DNA of 21,982 bases from DASRLE01 sp964558455. GTDB lineage: Bacteria; Verrucomicrobiota; Verrucomicrobiia; Limisphaerales; Palsa-1400. The DNA lies in NCBI GenBank assembly GCA_964558455.1, contig CAZLEE010000058.1:1-21982 (forward strand), given 5' to 3'. Positions 8,408 through 17,900 of the stretch are shown one piece after another. A model generated the notes under the pieces. It saw only the letters and a program-made list of their open reading frames with translations. It had not been told where the DNA came from and did not search any database. Each line of letters opens with the position of its first letter. The first letter of the stretch is position 1. The position numbers and the translations under genes are program-made.

Positions 8408-9612
8408 ATATTCACAAGCCCAAGTTTGGCCAGGTGACCCATGATGGTGTTTTCGAACGTGCCGACGTCAAGCGCCGTGCGAATTTTCTGAATGTCTTGC
8501 AGTCGGTGACCCTCCTTAATCTTTGCCCACCATTTCAATACCGCGTCCGCAATCGCCTGCGGATCCTGAACGGGGACAACCTTGCCGTTTACTCCCGATT
8601 GGACCAAATCCGAAGCCCCGGTGTTCGGGGTGGTAATCACGGGCAGACCGCAGGCCATCGCCTCCGCGACCACATAGGCGAAGCCGTCTTCAATCGAAGG
8701 AAAAACGAAAATGTCGGAGGTCTGGAAACGTTCCACGTATTTTTTCCGCTGATCCTCAAATCGAAGGTTGAGGAAAGGAGACCATTCAATCGGCAGGTCT
8801 GCGTAACGACGCAACGCGCTCTTCACGTCGTCCCGCACCGAGCGGCTTAAACGAAGCACCGCGTTGGGTTCCTTCTGCCGTATGAGACGGAATGCCTCCA
8901 ATAAATAAGGGGTGCCCTTTCGCAGGCAGAGCGAGCCGGTGTTCAGCAGGGTAAGAGGCCGGGATTTTGGCCGCTCAATCTCTGCCGGTTTGAACCAGTC
9001 CAAATTCAGCGGCAGCGTATAAGGCAGCACCCGGCGCGGCTCCCAGCCCTGTTTGACAAAAGAATCCCGCACAAACGCGCTGGCCGCAAAGGCGTAATCG
9101 CTGATCCCTGCGGTTTCCAGACAACTTTTGATGTAAAAAGGGGCAACCGGCGGATAAGGAGATTCCCACTTCTTCTGCTCCCCGGTCAAAAGATCCCAAA
9201 ACACTTGAGGGTGCGAGTTTTCGGCGTCAATAAAAGTGCTTCCTCCGTGCTCTTTTGCCCATCGCATCGACGAATTGCCCAAGGCAAAACTGGTAATGAG
9301 ATGTTGCCCGGGGCGCAGCAGGGATCGCAGCCAGCGATCAAAGAGCGGATAAAGCCGGAAACGCAACGATTCTCCCTGGTAAGTCGAAAGGCAATTTGAG
9401 GCCAAGTAGTTAACGAGGCCAAACATGGGATTCAAACGGGTCCGCTCCGGGGGAACTCCCTTTGCGCCGCGCCGCGCTCCGAGCGCGTAAAAGGCCAGCA
9501 ACCCGTGCTTCTCCAGAACCCTGGCAAAATGGTCCACACCGCAACGGGCAAACGACGCGACAACAAAATTTTCCCAGACGAGGGGCGACTCTTTTATGGG
9601 GGATTCGTTCAT
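8404..9612 (-). CDS. Glycosyltransferase family 4 (GT-B fold)
   Basis: A 402-residue GT-B glycosyltransferase. The donor domain begins at LTLLNTGSLCLRKGTPYLLEAF, and the diagnostic EX7E motif is EDGFAYVVAEAMACGLPVIT near residues 300-320, followed by the usual NGKVVPVQDPQAIADAVLKW tail. The N-terminal domain starts with ENFVVASFARCGVDHFARVLE. The frame is open to 9741, but the extra 43 residues are Arg-rich and overlap a dispersed repeat at 9720-9750, so I take the ATG at 9610-9612 as the start; it lacks a clear ribosome binding site. It converges on the flippase gene with interleaved stop codons. It would act with the other glycosyltransferases on the same surface glycan, but is transcribed separately from their operon. 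Confidence 0.9.
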   Translation of the reverse strand: MNESPIKESPLVWENFVVASFARCGVDHFARVLEKHGLLAFYALGARRGAKGVPPERTRLNPMFGLVNYLASNCLSTYQGESLRFRLYPLFDRWLRSLLRPGQHLITSFALGNSSMRWAKEHGGSTFIDAENSHPQVFWDLLTGEQKKWESPYPPVAPFYIKSCLETAGISDYAFAASAFVRDSFVKQGWEPRRVLPYTLPLNLDWFKPAEIERPKSRPLTLLNTGSLCLRKGTPYLLEAFRLIRQKEPNAVLRLSRSVRDDVKSALRRYADLPIEWSPFLNLRFEDQRKKYVERFQTSDIFVFPSIEDGFAYVVAEAMACGLPVITTPNTGASDLVQSGVNGKVVPVQDPQAIADAVLKWWAKIKEGHRLQDIQKIRTALDVGTFENTIMGHLAKLGLVNI

Positions 9613-9719
9613 GCTGAGGACACTTTTTGCAGGGATCGTATTGAATTCGCGCGCAAACCGCCAGCAATTATCAATTTCAGCGGCGCGGCGGGCCTTTCTG
9701 GTTTTGCGGGAGATGGGGG

Positions 9720-9750
9720 AAGTCAGGGCTCTGCGGAGCATCGCCCTACC
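9720..9750 (+). repeat. 31-nt palindromic dispersed repeat, copy 1
   Basis: It starts AAGTCAGGGCTC and ends CGCCCTACC. It can fold as AGGGC (outer stem), TC, TGC-GGA-GCA (inner stem and loop), TC, GCCCT. A second copy with 27 of 31 identical bases lies in the same orientation at 10821-10851. The four differences fall in the inner stem and preserve pairing there. It sits in a gene-free gap. Confidence 0.8.
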
Positions 9751-9760
9751 AAGAGAAGGA

Positions 9761-9920
9761 GATTACGATTACGATCAGGAGGGGTTGGCTTCCTGATCGA
9801 GGGCCGCCCTCACCCAGACTCCCAGAGGGGGAGGGAGAAACATTGTCCGTCGCCGCGAGTTATTCTGCGGCGGTTCGTCGGGGGTAGGGCGAAGAGGATT
9901 ACGATTACGATTAAGAGGGG
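9761..9920. repeat. GATTAC-box direct repeats enclosing palindromes
   Basis: A 24-nt box (GATTACGATTACGAT followed by an A/G-rich end) occurs at 9761-9784 and 9897-9920 with two differences. The roughly 110 bases between hold an approximate palindrome (9819-9833) and a hairpin with a perfect 6-bp stem CGCCGC/GCGGCG (9851-9856 and 9867-9872, 10-nt loop). Direct repeats around palindromic sequence could be a small non-autonomous element or a product of repeat-mediated rearrangement; no open frame lies inside. Confidence 0.55.
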
Positions 9921-9957
9921 AATTGAATTTTGGGGCGGGGCGGCTTATTGTCGCGCC

Positions 9958-10890
9958 ATGCCGTCTGATATGGATGCTTCCAAAATGCACTCGCGCTTGC
10001 GCGGGCAATCACTGGAATCGCTGCGCGAATATTACTCCGGGCAAAAGCTGTTTGGCGATGACTTCGGGCTGGAAGAAATCCGCGAGTGGTATGGGCTGGA
10101 GGAGAACGCCTGTTACGAGATTTATGAGCAGGGGAAAAAGCGGATGCCCAACAACGATTACCTGCATTGGCAATCCGGCTATCGCCGGGCTTTGCAGGAC
10201 CGGCAGACGCTGGGGAAAGTGCTGGGACTGGGGAGCGGCAACGGGGAGGAATTCCGCCCGGTGCGCAAATGGATCGGACACCTTTACATCGTTGAATCCG
10301 CCGCCGGGTATTTTCACAACGATGCGACCACGACCTACGTCAAGGCCCTGACGGATGGCACGCTCGATTTTGCCGATGATTTTTTTGATACCCAGGTGAA
10401 TATCGCCGTGCTGCATCATATCCCGAATGTTTCGCATGTGCTGCGGGAACTGTTTCGGACTTTGAAGCCCGGCGGCTACTGCCTGGTGAAAGAACCGATC
10501 ACTTCGCTGGGGGCGTGGCACCTGCCGCGCAAAGCCGGGCTGGCCCCCTGCGAACGGGGGTTTCCGCGGGACTTGTTTGAGGAGATGCTGCGACGGCAGG
10601 GGTTTGAAGTCGTTCGCCGGACGTATTTCGAGTTCCCCCCCCTGCGCCACGTGCGGGACCGGGGCGGGATTGACACTTACAACTCAAAATTCTGGACCGG
10701 CCTGGATCGTTTGTGCTGCAAACTGACCGATTGGAATTACCGTTATCACCGCACCCATTGGCTGCAAAAATTTGCGCCGTCCTACGCTTTTCTGGTTTTA
10801 CGAAAACCGGGGAAACCCGGAAGTCAGGGCTCGACGGAGTCTCGCCCTACCGGGACAGAATCGGGCGCGGATCAGGCATCGGCGGCTTAG
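9958..10890 (+). CDS. Class I SAM-dependent methyltransferase
   Basis: A 310-residue methyltransferase of the Methyltransf_11/25 type. Motif I is VLGLGSGNGEEF at residues 88-99. The post-motif-III region is VNIAVLHHIPNVSHVLREL around 147-165, followed by LKPGGYCLVKEP at 169-180, the usual strand-turn of class I enzymes. The frame is open upstream to 9505 through the repeat region; the ATG at 9958 is chosen because recognisable protein begins there, and ATG 9970 is also possible. The family-like part ends at SYAFLVLRKP. The last 20-odd residues (GKPGSQGSTESRPTGTESG and on) come from a dispersed repeat copied into the 3' end. It converges on the YSC84 gene with interleaved stops. The substrate is not known; its position suggests glycan or lipid modification. 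Confidence 0.82.
   Translation: MPSDMDASKMHSRLRGQSLESLREYYSGQKLFGDDFGLEEIREWYGLEENACYEIYEQGKKRMPNNDYLHWQSGYRRALQDRQTLGKVLGLGSGNGEEFRPVRKWIGHLYIVESAAGYFHNDATTTYVKALTDGTLDFADDFFDTQVNIAVLHHIPNVSHVLRELFRTLKPGGYCLVKEPITSLGAWHLPRKAGLAPCERGFPRDLFEEMLRRQGFEVVRRTYFEFPPLRHVRDRGGIDTYNSKFWTGLDRLCCKLTDWNYRYHRTHWLQKFAPSYAFLVLRKPGKPGSQGSTESRPTGTESGADQASAA
10821..10851 (+). repeat. 31-nt palindromic dispersed repeat, copy 2 (inside a CDS)
   Basis: Same orientation as the copy at 9720-9750 and 27 of 31 bases identical. Its inner stem is GAC-GGA-GTC instead of TGC-GGA-GCA, so both arms have changed together. The outer AGGGC/GCCCT stem is unchanged. It lies within the last codons of the methyltransferase gene and supplies its C-terminal residues. 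Confidence 0.8.
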
Positions 10891-11591
10891 TTTTTGGCGG
10901 ACTTGGAACCGTCCCGGTTGCGCGCGTATGAATCGATCTTGCCGGTCAGGCGGGAAACCGTCGCGCTGGGCTGGACCTTGTTGTGGCCGAAGAGAATATC
11001 CCTCATGCTGAAACTTTGCCCGTAATAAACGCCATTTGCCTCGTCATCAGACGAAATGCCGCCGCCTTTGATGACCGCGCCGCCATAAAGTCCCACGCGG
11101 TCCGTGTAAACGAGCACCTCTTGCTCGAAGGGCTTCGGGGTTTCCACTCCGCCAGAGCTATCGTTGGCCGTCCCGCCCGCGCCAGCGCCAAACTCAATCT
11201 TTGGATCGATCAATCTCCAAGTGGCGTTGGTCGTCATGAGGAGAATGACGGAGAAATTCTGTTCCCCGCCCACTTGGAATCCGAGGCTGGCTTGATTCGC
11301 CTTCAAAAACGCCACCTGGCTCCACTTCTTCAGCTTAGCGTCCTTCACCATCACCACACCGCCACCGCCCTGGTAACCGACAATGAATCCGCCCTTGGTG
11401 GTATCGAGCAGGATGATGCCTTGCGCCCGGCGCAGAGTTTCGCGCGGGATGCCATTATCCGGCCGGTGTTGGAAAGCTTCGAACTGATCCGTCAGGGTGC
11501 GGATGCGGCTGTCCAATTCCGCCGGCTCGATAGCCAGCGCCGCGCTGGTCAGACCCGACACGATTAAACCGATCATTATTGTTGTTTTCAT
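10887..11591 (-). CDS. Secreted YSC84/SH3YL1-type lipid-binding domain protein
   Basis: A 234-residue exported protein. Residues 1-20 (MKTTIMIGLIVSGLTSAALA) form a classical signal peptide with an ALA cleavage site, so it is placed in the periplasm or outside. The mature part carries the YSC84 (DUF500) domain: LRRAQGIILLDTTKGGFIVGYQGGGG, then W..V.FLKANQASLGFQVGGE and LIDPKIEFGAGAGGTA, and a closing GVYYGQSFSMRDILFG. In eukaryotes this domain binds phosphoinositides and actin; bacterial secreted forms are common but their role is poorly known. The frame is open to 11642, but the ATG at 11589-11591 starts the signal peptide. No clear ribosome binding site. Its TAA is interleaved with the TAG of the convergent methyltransferase gene. 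Confidence 0.88.
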   Translation of the reverse strand: MKTTIMIGLIVSGLTSAALAIEPAELDSRIRTLTDQFEAFQHRPDNGIPRETLRRAQGIILLDTTKGGFIVGYQGGGGVVMVKDAKLKKWSQVAFLKANQASLGFQVGGEQNFSVILLMTTNATWRLIDPKIEFGAGAGGTANDSSGGVETPKPFEQEVLVYTDRVGLYGGAVIKGGGISSDDEANGVYYGQSFSMRDILFGHNKVQPSATVSRLTGKIDSYARNRDGSKSAKN

Positions 11592-11832
11592 AGAATCAAA
11601 TAGTGAATTGCAAATACTCCCGCTCCGGCGGACAGCCTCCAAAACAATGTCAATTTATGTAAAGCGGCGGTTCTTCGCCATGGGGTGTAACCCTACCCCG
11701 TCCGGTCACGGCGCATGGCGCCGGCCGGGGCTTGCTTGGAACTGAGTAGTGGAAACGGTGGTGGTTTTAGTCCTCAAGTAACGGCGGCGTTTCTCCGATA
11801 GGTTCCATATGCAGGGAGGCATTGTACCAACA

Positions 11833-11867
11833 GACGGCGAAAAACCGGGATTATTGGCAATGCCGTC
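11833..11867 (+). promoter_or_regulatory. Candidate structured leader of the giant surface protein gene
   Basis: GACGGC (11833-11838) pairs perfectly with GCCGTC (11862-11867). Inside, an ACC/GG pairing can add a short inner helix. The stem lies about 55 bases upstream of the start codon, so it would be in the 5' untranslated region if transcription starts upstream. It does not match a riboswitch class I recognise; a 6-bp stem alone can arise by chance. Confidence 0.25.
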
Positions 11868-11911
11868 ACCCAAGTGAAACGTCCAGTTCAAGCACATAAA
11901 ACAAGGTAAAC

Positions 11912-11918
11912 AGGAAGG
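11912..11918 (+). promoter_or_regulatory. Ribosome binding site (AGGAAGG)
   Basis: AGGAAGG lies 5 bases before the ATG at 11924 and is the strongest such site in the window, pointing to efficient translation of the giant protein and deciding its start over the in-frame ATG at 11969. Confidence 0.75.
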
Positions 11919-11923
11919 TAAAA

Positions 11924-14900
11924 ATGAAGTCATCCGATTTAAAGAAGTTGAATGGTCATAGCCCATTGATGAAGCTGCTTGGGGTCGTCGGGGTCATTGT
12001 TGGGCTGCATTCCATGATCGCGGGGGCCGCGACAAACAGCGTTGGGAGCTACACCTCGCTCATCAACGCCATCGCCAACAGCGCCAACGGCGACACGATC
12101 GTCGTCACCAACAACATCATGGTCAGCAACCAGGTTTCAATCAACAATCTGGGACTGACCATTCAAGGGAATAATTACTCAATTTCCGTGCCGGTTTCCG
12201 GGCTTAATGCGTCGGGCATCGTCAACACCAGCCCCTCGGCCTTCGGCGTGTTCAACATCAGCACCAGCGGTCTGACCAATACGATCCAGAATCTGACCAT
12301 TGAGGGCGGCGCCCCGGCAGGCCAAGGCGGCGGCATTCTGAACAGCAGCGGCACCCTGATACTGCAAGGAGTGACGATTACGCAATCGGGAGGAGTCAAC
12401 ACCACCGGCGGCGGCGTGTGGAACGGAGGCACGCTTTACATGAGCAACTGTAATATCAGCCGCAATGGGGCCGAGTACGGAGGCGGCTTTCTCAGCACCG
12501 GAACGATGTTTATCCAAGGATGCACGATCAGTGAAAACCGGAGCATGATCTCTGGCGGCGGCGGCGGCGGCGGACAGAATAACGGCACGCTCTACGCCAA
12601 TAATTCCACATTTGCCAACAACGTGAGCACGGAACTGGGCGGAGCCATCAACAACAGGACAAGCGCATCGGCCTATTTTGTTGATTGCACATTCGTCGGG
12701 AACGTCGCCTTTGGCACCGGCTATATGGGAGGCGCCATCGCCAACAACGGCGGCACGGTTTCGCTGGTCAACACCCTCCTGGCCTACAATTATTACTACA
12801 ACGGCAGCAGTTTCACGTTGAACGACATCACCAACTATACCGGCGCACCGGCCAGCGCACCGCTCGCCTATTACTGCATTTTCCAATCCACCACGAACCA
12901 ATTGGCAAGCGGCAGCGTTGGCACCACGCTATATACCGGCAACATCAGCGGCGCAAACAACACGCTGTTTTGCGGCGGGGCCAGCACCATGGTTCTGAGC
13001 GCGAGCGGATCGCAAGTGGGTTCGGGAACCGTCTTTCAGCCGTTCCTGGTAAACGTCGGCTTATCGCAAACCGCCACCGCCGTGCTGAAGCCCGGCAGTT
13101 TTGCTTTTGGGTACGGGGCGCGCGCGGCGTTTTCCTCGGCGCCGTCCACGCCGGTGGCGGGCTACTACAACGGCAGCGCCTGGGTGACTCTGTCCGGGAC
13201 GAGTTCCGCCAGTTATGAAGTGACCACCGACCAGAACACCACCAACCGGGGGAGTTTATTGACGGTTGGCGCCGCGGTCTCGACTGCCACCAACGTTTTC
13301 ATGTTGCAGGTCAATGCGGGCACCAACGGCACGGTATCCGGCGGCACCATTTACGGGGACATCTATCCTTCGGGAACGACGATCACTTTAACAGCCATCC
13401 CCAACGCCGGTTACGAGTTCAGCCAGTGGAACTATGTTCTGGGCGGCAGCGGTGTCGCCTCCACCGTGAATCCTTTTGCCATCACCCTCACCACCAATGT
13501 CACGCTGGTTCCGGTGTTTGCGCTTTACACTGGTTTTACCGTCTCCTACTCGGGAAACGGCGCCACGGGAGGAACCGTCCCGGCGGCACAGGTGGTCAGT
13601 TCGGGAGGGAGCACGAATATCTCCGGTCCCGGCACCATGGTCAACCCTGGTTACTTATTCTCTTGCTGGAATACCCGGTCGGATGGCAACGGGACGAATT
13701 ACGCCACCAATGCCGTTTACAGCGGCCCGGGGAATCTAAATCTCTACGCCATTTGGACGCCCTGTCCCCCCCCCACCATAACCACGTCCCCGACCAACCA
13801 AACAGTGGCGGTGGGCGCGCCGGTGAATATAAGTGTTTCTCCGACGGGCGCGACACCTCTTTATTACCAGTGGTTCAAGAACGGGGCCATGGTGATTGGG
13901 GCAACCAACAGCACGCTGAGTTTTGCCAGCGCGGCCACGACGAATTCGGGGGTTTATTATGTGACAGTTACCAACGCTTATGGCATGTGCATCAGCCAGC
14001 CGGCCTCGGTGACGGTCGGCGTTCCGCAATTGTTCGCGTGGGGCAATAACAGCTACGGCCAATTGGGCGACGGAACCGCGACCAGCAGGAGTCTGCCCGA
14101 ATCCATGGCCAGCAACGTGGTGACAGCAACGCTGGGAGCGGACCACTCGCTGTTTTTGAAGAACGACGGCACGCTGTGGGGGACGGGGTTCAACGGCGAC
14201 GGGGAGTTGGGCGACACAAACACAACATCCACGGACAATGCGGTATTTGTATCAAGCAACGTGGTGGCGGCAGCAGGGGGTGTCTGGCATTCCCTGTTTG
14301 TGAAAAACAACGGCACGCTATGGGCGATGGGCCAAAACTACGACGGCCAGTTGGGTAACGGAACCACGAGCACAAGCCCCCAGACTGTGCCGTTATGCGT
14401 GGCCAGCAACGTGGTGGCCGTGGCGGCGGGATACGAAGATTCCCTGTATTTGAAAAATGACGGCACATTGTGGGCAATGGGCGACAACGCCTACGGCCAG
14501 TTGGGTGACGGAACCACGATAACCCGGAGCAATGCGGTATTTGTGTCGAGCAATGTGGTGGCGGTAATGGCAGGATACCAACATTCCCTGTATTTGAAAA
14601 ACGACGGCTCGCTGTGGGCAATGGGGTACAACGCCTACGGCCAGTTGGGTGACGGAACCATGGTGAACCGGAGCAATGCGGTATCCGTGGCCAGCAACGT
14701 GGTGGCAATAGCGGCGGGAGACCAACATTCCCTGTATTTGAAAAACGACGGCTCGTTGCGGGCAATGGGGTACAACAGCTATGGCGAGTTGGGTGACGGA
14801 ACCACGGCGACCCGGAGCAATGCGGTATCCGTAGCCAGCAACGTGGTGGCAGTGACGGCGGGATACGAAGATTCCCTGTATTTGAAAAACGACGGCTCGT

Positions 14901-17900
14901 TGTGGGCAATGGGGGTCAACTACTACGGCGAATTGGGCAATGGGACAACGGTCACGCCAGCCAGTCCGGTTTCCGTGCCCGGAATGTCCCTGGCCAATAT
15001 TTTTTCAGGCAACGAAGCCTTCCATACTTTGGCGATTGGTTTGCCTCTGTCCCCGTCAATCACCAGCCAGCCAACCAACCAGACGGTGGTGGCGGGCGGC
15101 AGTGTCACTTTCACGGTCACGGCCACTGGTTTTGCGCCCTTGTCGTATCAGTGGCAGTTTAACGGGACCAACATCAGCGCGGCCACAGCCGCGAGCTACA
15201 CCCTGACCGGGGCAATGGCGACCAACGCGGGGAATTACTCGGTTGTGGTGAGCAATTCCCCTGGCAGTGTGACCAGCAGCGTGGCGACCTTGACGGTCAA
15301 CCGGGCCACTCCCACCGTGACAACTTGGCCGACGGCTTCGACAATCACTTACGGTCAGACTCTGGCCTCTTCGATATTGAGCGGCGGTATCGCCTCGGTA
15401 GGGGGCACATTTGCCTTCACCACGCCGACCAACGCACCCGGATTGGGTACCGCCGCGCAAGGGGTAGCATTTACGCCCGCCGACGCAGCCGATTACAACA
15501 CCGTCAGCAACACGGTCAGTGTGACGGTAAGCATGGCCACTCCGAGCATAACGACTTGGCCGACAGCCACGGCAATCACGTATGGTCAGACTCTAGCCTC
15601 TTCGACATTGAGCGGCGGCGTCGCCTCGACGGGCGGCACCTTTGCCTTTGTGACGCCGACCACCGCGCCCGGAGCGGGCACCGCGCCGCAATGGTTCTCT
15701 TTCACACCGACGAACACAACCGATTACAATACCATCAGCAGCCTTGTCAACGTGACGGTAAACAAGGCTGCGGCGACGGTAACGCTGCATCCGACGCCTT
15801 TGCTGGCGACCTATGATGGCACGGCCAAGGCCGTGACGGCCACCACCACGCCCAGCGGGTTGGCTGTGGCCATCACCTACAACGGACAAAGCGCCGCGCC
15901 GACCAACGCGGGAGCTTATACCGTGATCGCCACCGTCACCGATCCCAACTATATGGGAGGCGCGACCAATCAATTGCGGATTGCCATAGCGGGGCCGGCG
16001 GTGGCGTGGGGTTTGGGATCATCGGGGCAAATGGGCAACGGAGGTTTGACCAATAACCTGGTGCCCGGGGCGATAATCACCAACGGTGTCATGGCCGGCA
16101 AAACAATTGTCGCGGTCGCCGGCGGGGTTTCCCACAGCTATGCGCTCACTTCCGATGGGATGGTTTATGCCTGGGGCGATGACAGCATGGGGCAACTGGG
16201 CAACAATGGGACCAGTGCCAGCGACGTTCCCGTCATGGTCTATACCAATGGCGTCCTGGCCGGCAAAAAAATCGTTGCCATCGCCAGCGGCCAGAGTCAC
16301 GCGCTGGCATTGTCCGCCGACGGCATGTTGTTCACTTGGGGATGGAACAACAACTTGCAATTAGGAAACGGCAGCACGGTTGCCTATACCAACGTGCCGG
16401 TGGCGGTGAACATGACCGGAGTCCTGGCCGGCGAGACTGTGGTGGCATTGGGCACGGGCAATATGCATAACCTGGCGGCCACTTCGGACGGCAAACTGTT
16501 TGCCTGGGGATATGGCCAGAGTGGCCAGTTGGGCAACGGGGGCATGACCAACTGCGGCGTGCCTGTGGCGGTGAATATGAGCGGAGCGCTTTCCGGCAAA
16601 TCGGTCATCGCGGCATCCGGCGGGTGGTTACATTCCGTGGCCCTGACCGCCGATGGGTTGGTTTATGCCTGGGGCGCCGGCGGTAGCGCGCAATTGGGTG
16701 ACGGGGCGCTGACCAACAGCAGCGTTCCTGTGGCCGTCGCAACCAACGGCGTGTTGGCGGGCCAGACAATCGTCGCGATTGGATCGGGCGAGTTCCACTG
16801 CTTGGCCGTCAGTGCGACCGGCTCGGTTTATTCATGGGGGCCAAGCCCGGATGGAGAATTGGGCAATGGCACCAACATCCAGAGTACTGTCCCCGTGGCG
16901 GTCTCCAGCAACGGCGCGCTGGCCGGAAAGACTGTGGTGGCGGTGTGCGGAAGTTACAATAGCAGCACCGCTTTGACCGCCGATGGGGAGGTGTTCACAT
17001 GGGGCGCCAATGGATATGGACAACTGGGCAACACCGCCTATCCCATCAACAGTTATGTGCCGGTTGCCGTGTCCACCAATGGCGCGCTGGCCGGCCAGAC
17101 TGTGTTGGCAATTTCCTCCAGCTCGCAAGCTTTCCATGTCATCGCCCTGACGGTTGGTTTGGCGGCCCCGGCCTTGACCTCCGCCACCAACGCAACCGGC
17201 ACTTATGGCCAGGCGTTCACCTTCACCGTCACCGGCAATAGCGTCGCAAGTTACTCCGCCGCCGGTTTGCCAGGTTGGGCGGCTTTTAACATGAATACAG
17301 GAGTCCTGAGCGGCACGCCCACCAACACGGGTGTCTTCAATGTCGCCATCGTTGCCACCAACGCTTTCGGTTCCACCGGCGGGAATCTGGCGATTACCAT
17401 TCTCCCGGCCACAACGGCCGTGTCGGTGGGTTCCTCGCTCAATCCCGCCACATACGGGGCAAGCGTGACATTTACCGCCACCGTTTCGCCCGGCGCGGCC
17501 GGCGGCACGGTAACCTTCATGGACGGCACGACGAACCTTGGCGCCGGCACCCTGAGCGGCGGCACGGCCACTTTTGCCGCCAACGCCTTGGGCGCGGGCA
17601 GCCACAGCATCACTGCAACATACGGCGGCAACACAAACTACGCTGCCAGCACATCCACCCCGATCACCCAAGTGGTCGTCGGGCAACGGCCGGTGGTGGT
17701 GGAAATTGTCAACAACGGCAACAGCACTGTAACCGCCACCTTCCAAGGCTCGGCCGGAGCCGCTTATGTGGTGTTTGCCAGCACCAACCTGTGCATGCCC
17801 GGATCTTGGTCCGCCGTGTCCACAAACCTGGCTGGCTCCGGCGGCACCTGGACATACACCGGACCCATTGCCGGATGGCAGCAGCGATTCTTTATCGCGG

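Larger units (their letters stand above)
9613..9957. other. Repeat-rich divergent intergenic region
   Basis: This 345-base gap lies between the divergent GT4 and methyltransferase genes and is full of short repeats rather than genes: a 31-nt palindromic repeat (9720-9750), two near-identical GATTAC-based boxes (9761-9784 and 9897-9920), an approximate palindrome CTCCC-AGA-GGGGGAG (9819-9833) and a CGCCGC/GCGGCG hairpin (9851-9872). GGTAGGGCGA at 9883-9892 is the reverse complement of the 3' end of the 31-nt repeat. Promoters for the flanking genes could not be picked out. Confidence 0.6.
11592..11923. other. Divergent intergenic region and leader of the giant surface protein gene
   Basis: About 330 bases between two divergent genes for exported proteins. 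It includes small perfect hairpins GGGT-GTA-ACCC (11683-11693) and CGGCGC-ATG-GCGCCG (11709-11723), neither followed by a T-run, and a wider stem GACGGC/GCCGTC at 11833-11867 close to the giant gene. The tail from about 11880 is A-rich and ends in a strong ribosome binding site. No promoter was identified with confidence. Confidence 0.45.

Noticed and set aside
7861..8850. 329-codon plus-strand frame across the flippase/GT4 junction
   Set aside because: It crosses two well-supported genes in other frames and shows no family motif.
9613..9741. 43-residue N-terminal extension of the fourth glycosyltransferase
   Set aside because: It is Arg-rich and made partly of a dispersed repeat and possible remnant sequence, so it is unlikely to be translated.
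11709..11723. CGGCGC-ATG-GCGCCG hairpin as an intrinsic terminator
   Set aside because: It is followed by no T-run on either strand and lies between divergent genes, where no terminator is needed.
11740..11923. Known cyclic-di-GMP riboswitch before the giant gene
   Set aside because: The neighbouring yajQ made this tempting, but the conserved GEMM sequence elements are not present.
12179..12901. 240-codon minus-strand frame opposite the beta-helix region
   Set aside because: No domain, composition typical of an antisense shadow, and the plus-strand frame is secure.
16832..17746. 304-codon minus-strand open frame inside the giant gene
   Set aside because: It is Gly/Arg-rich with no recognisable domain and lies opposite a clearly coding, repeat-rich frame; GC-rich antisense frames of this kind are expected.
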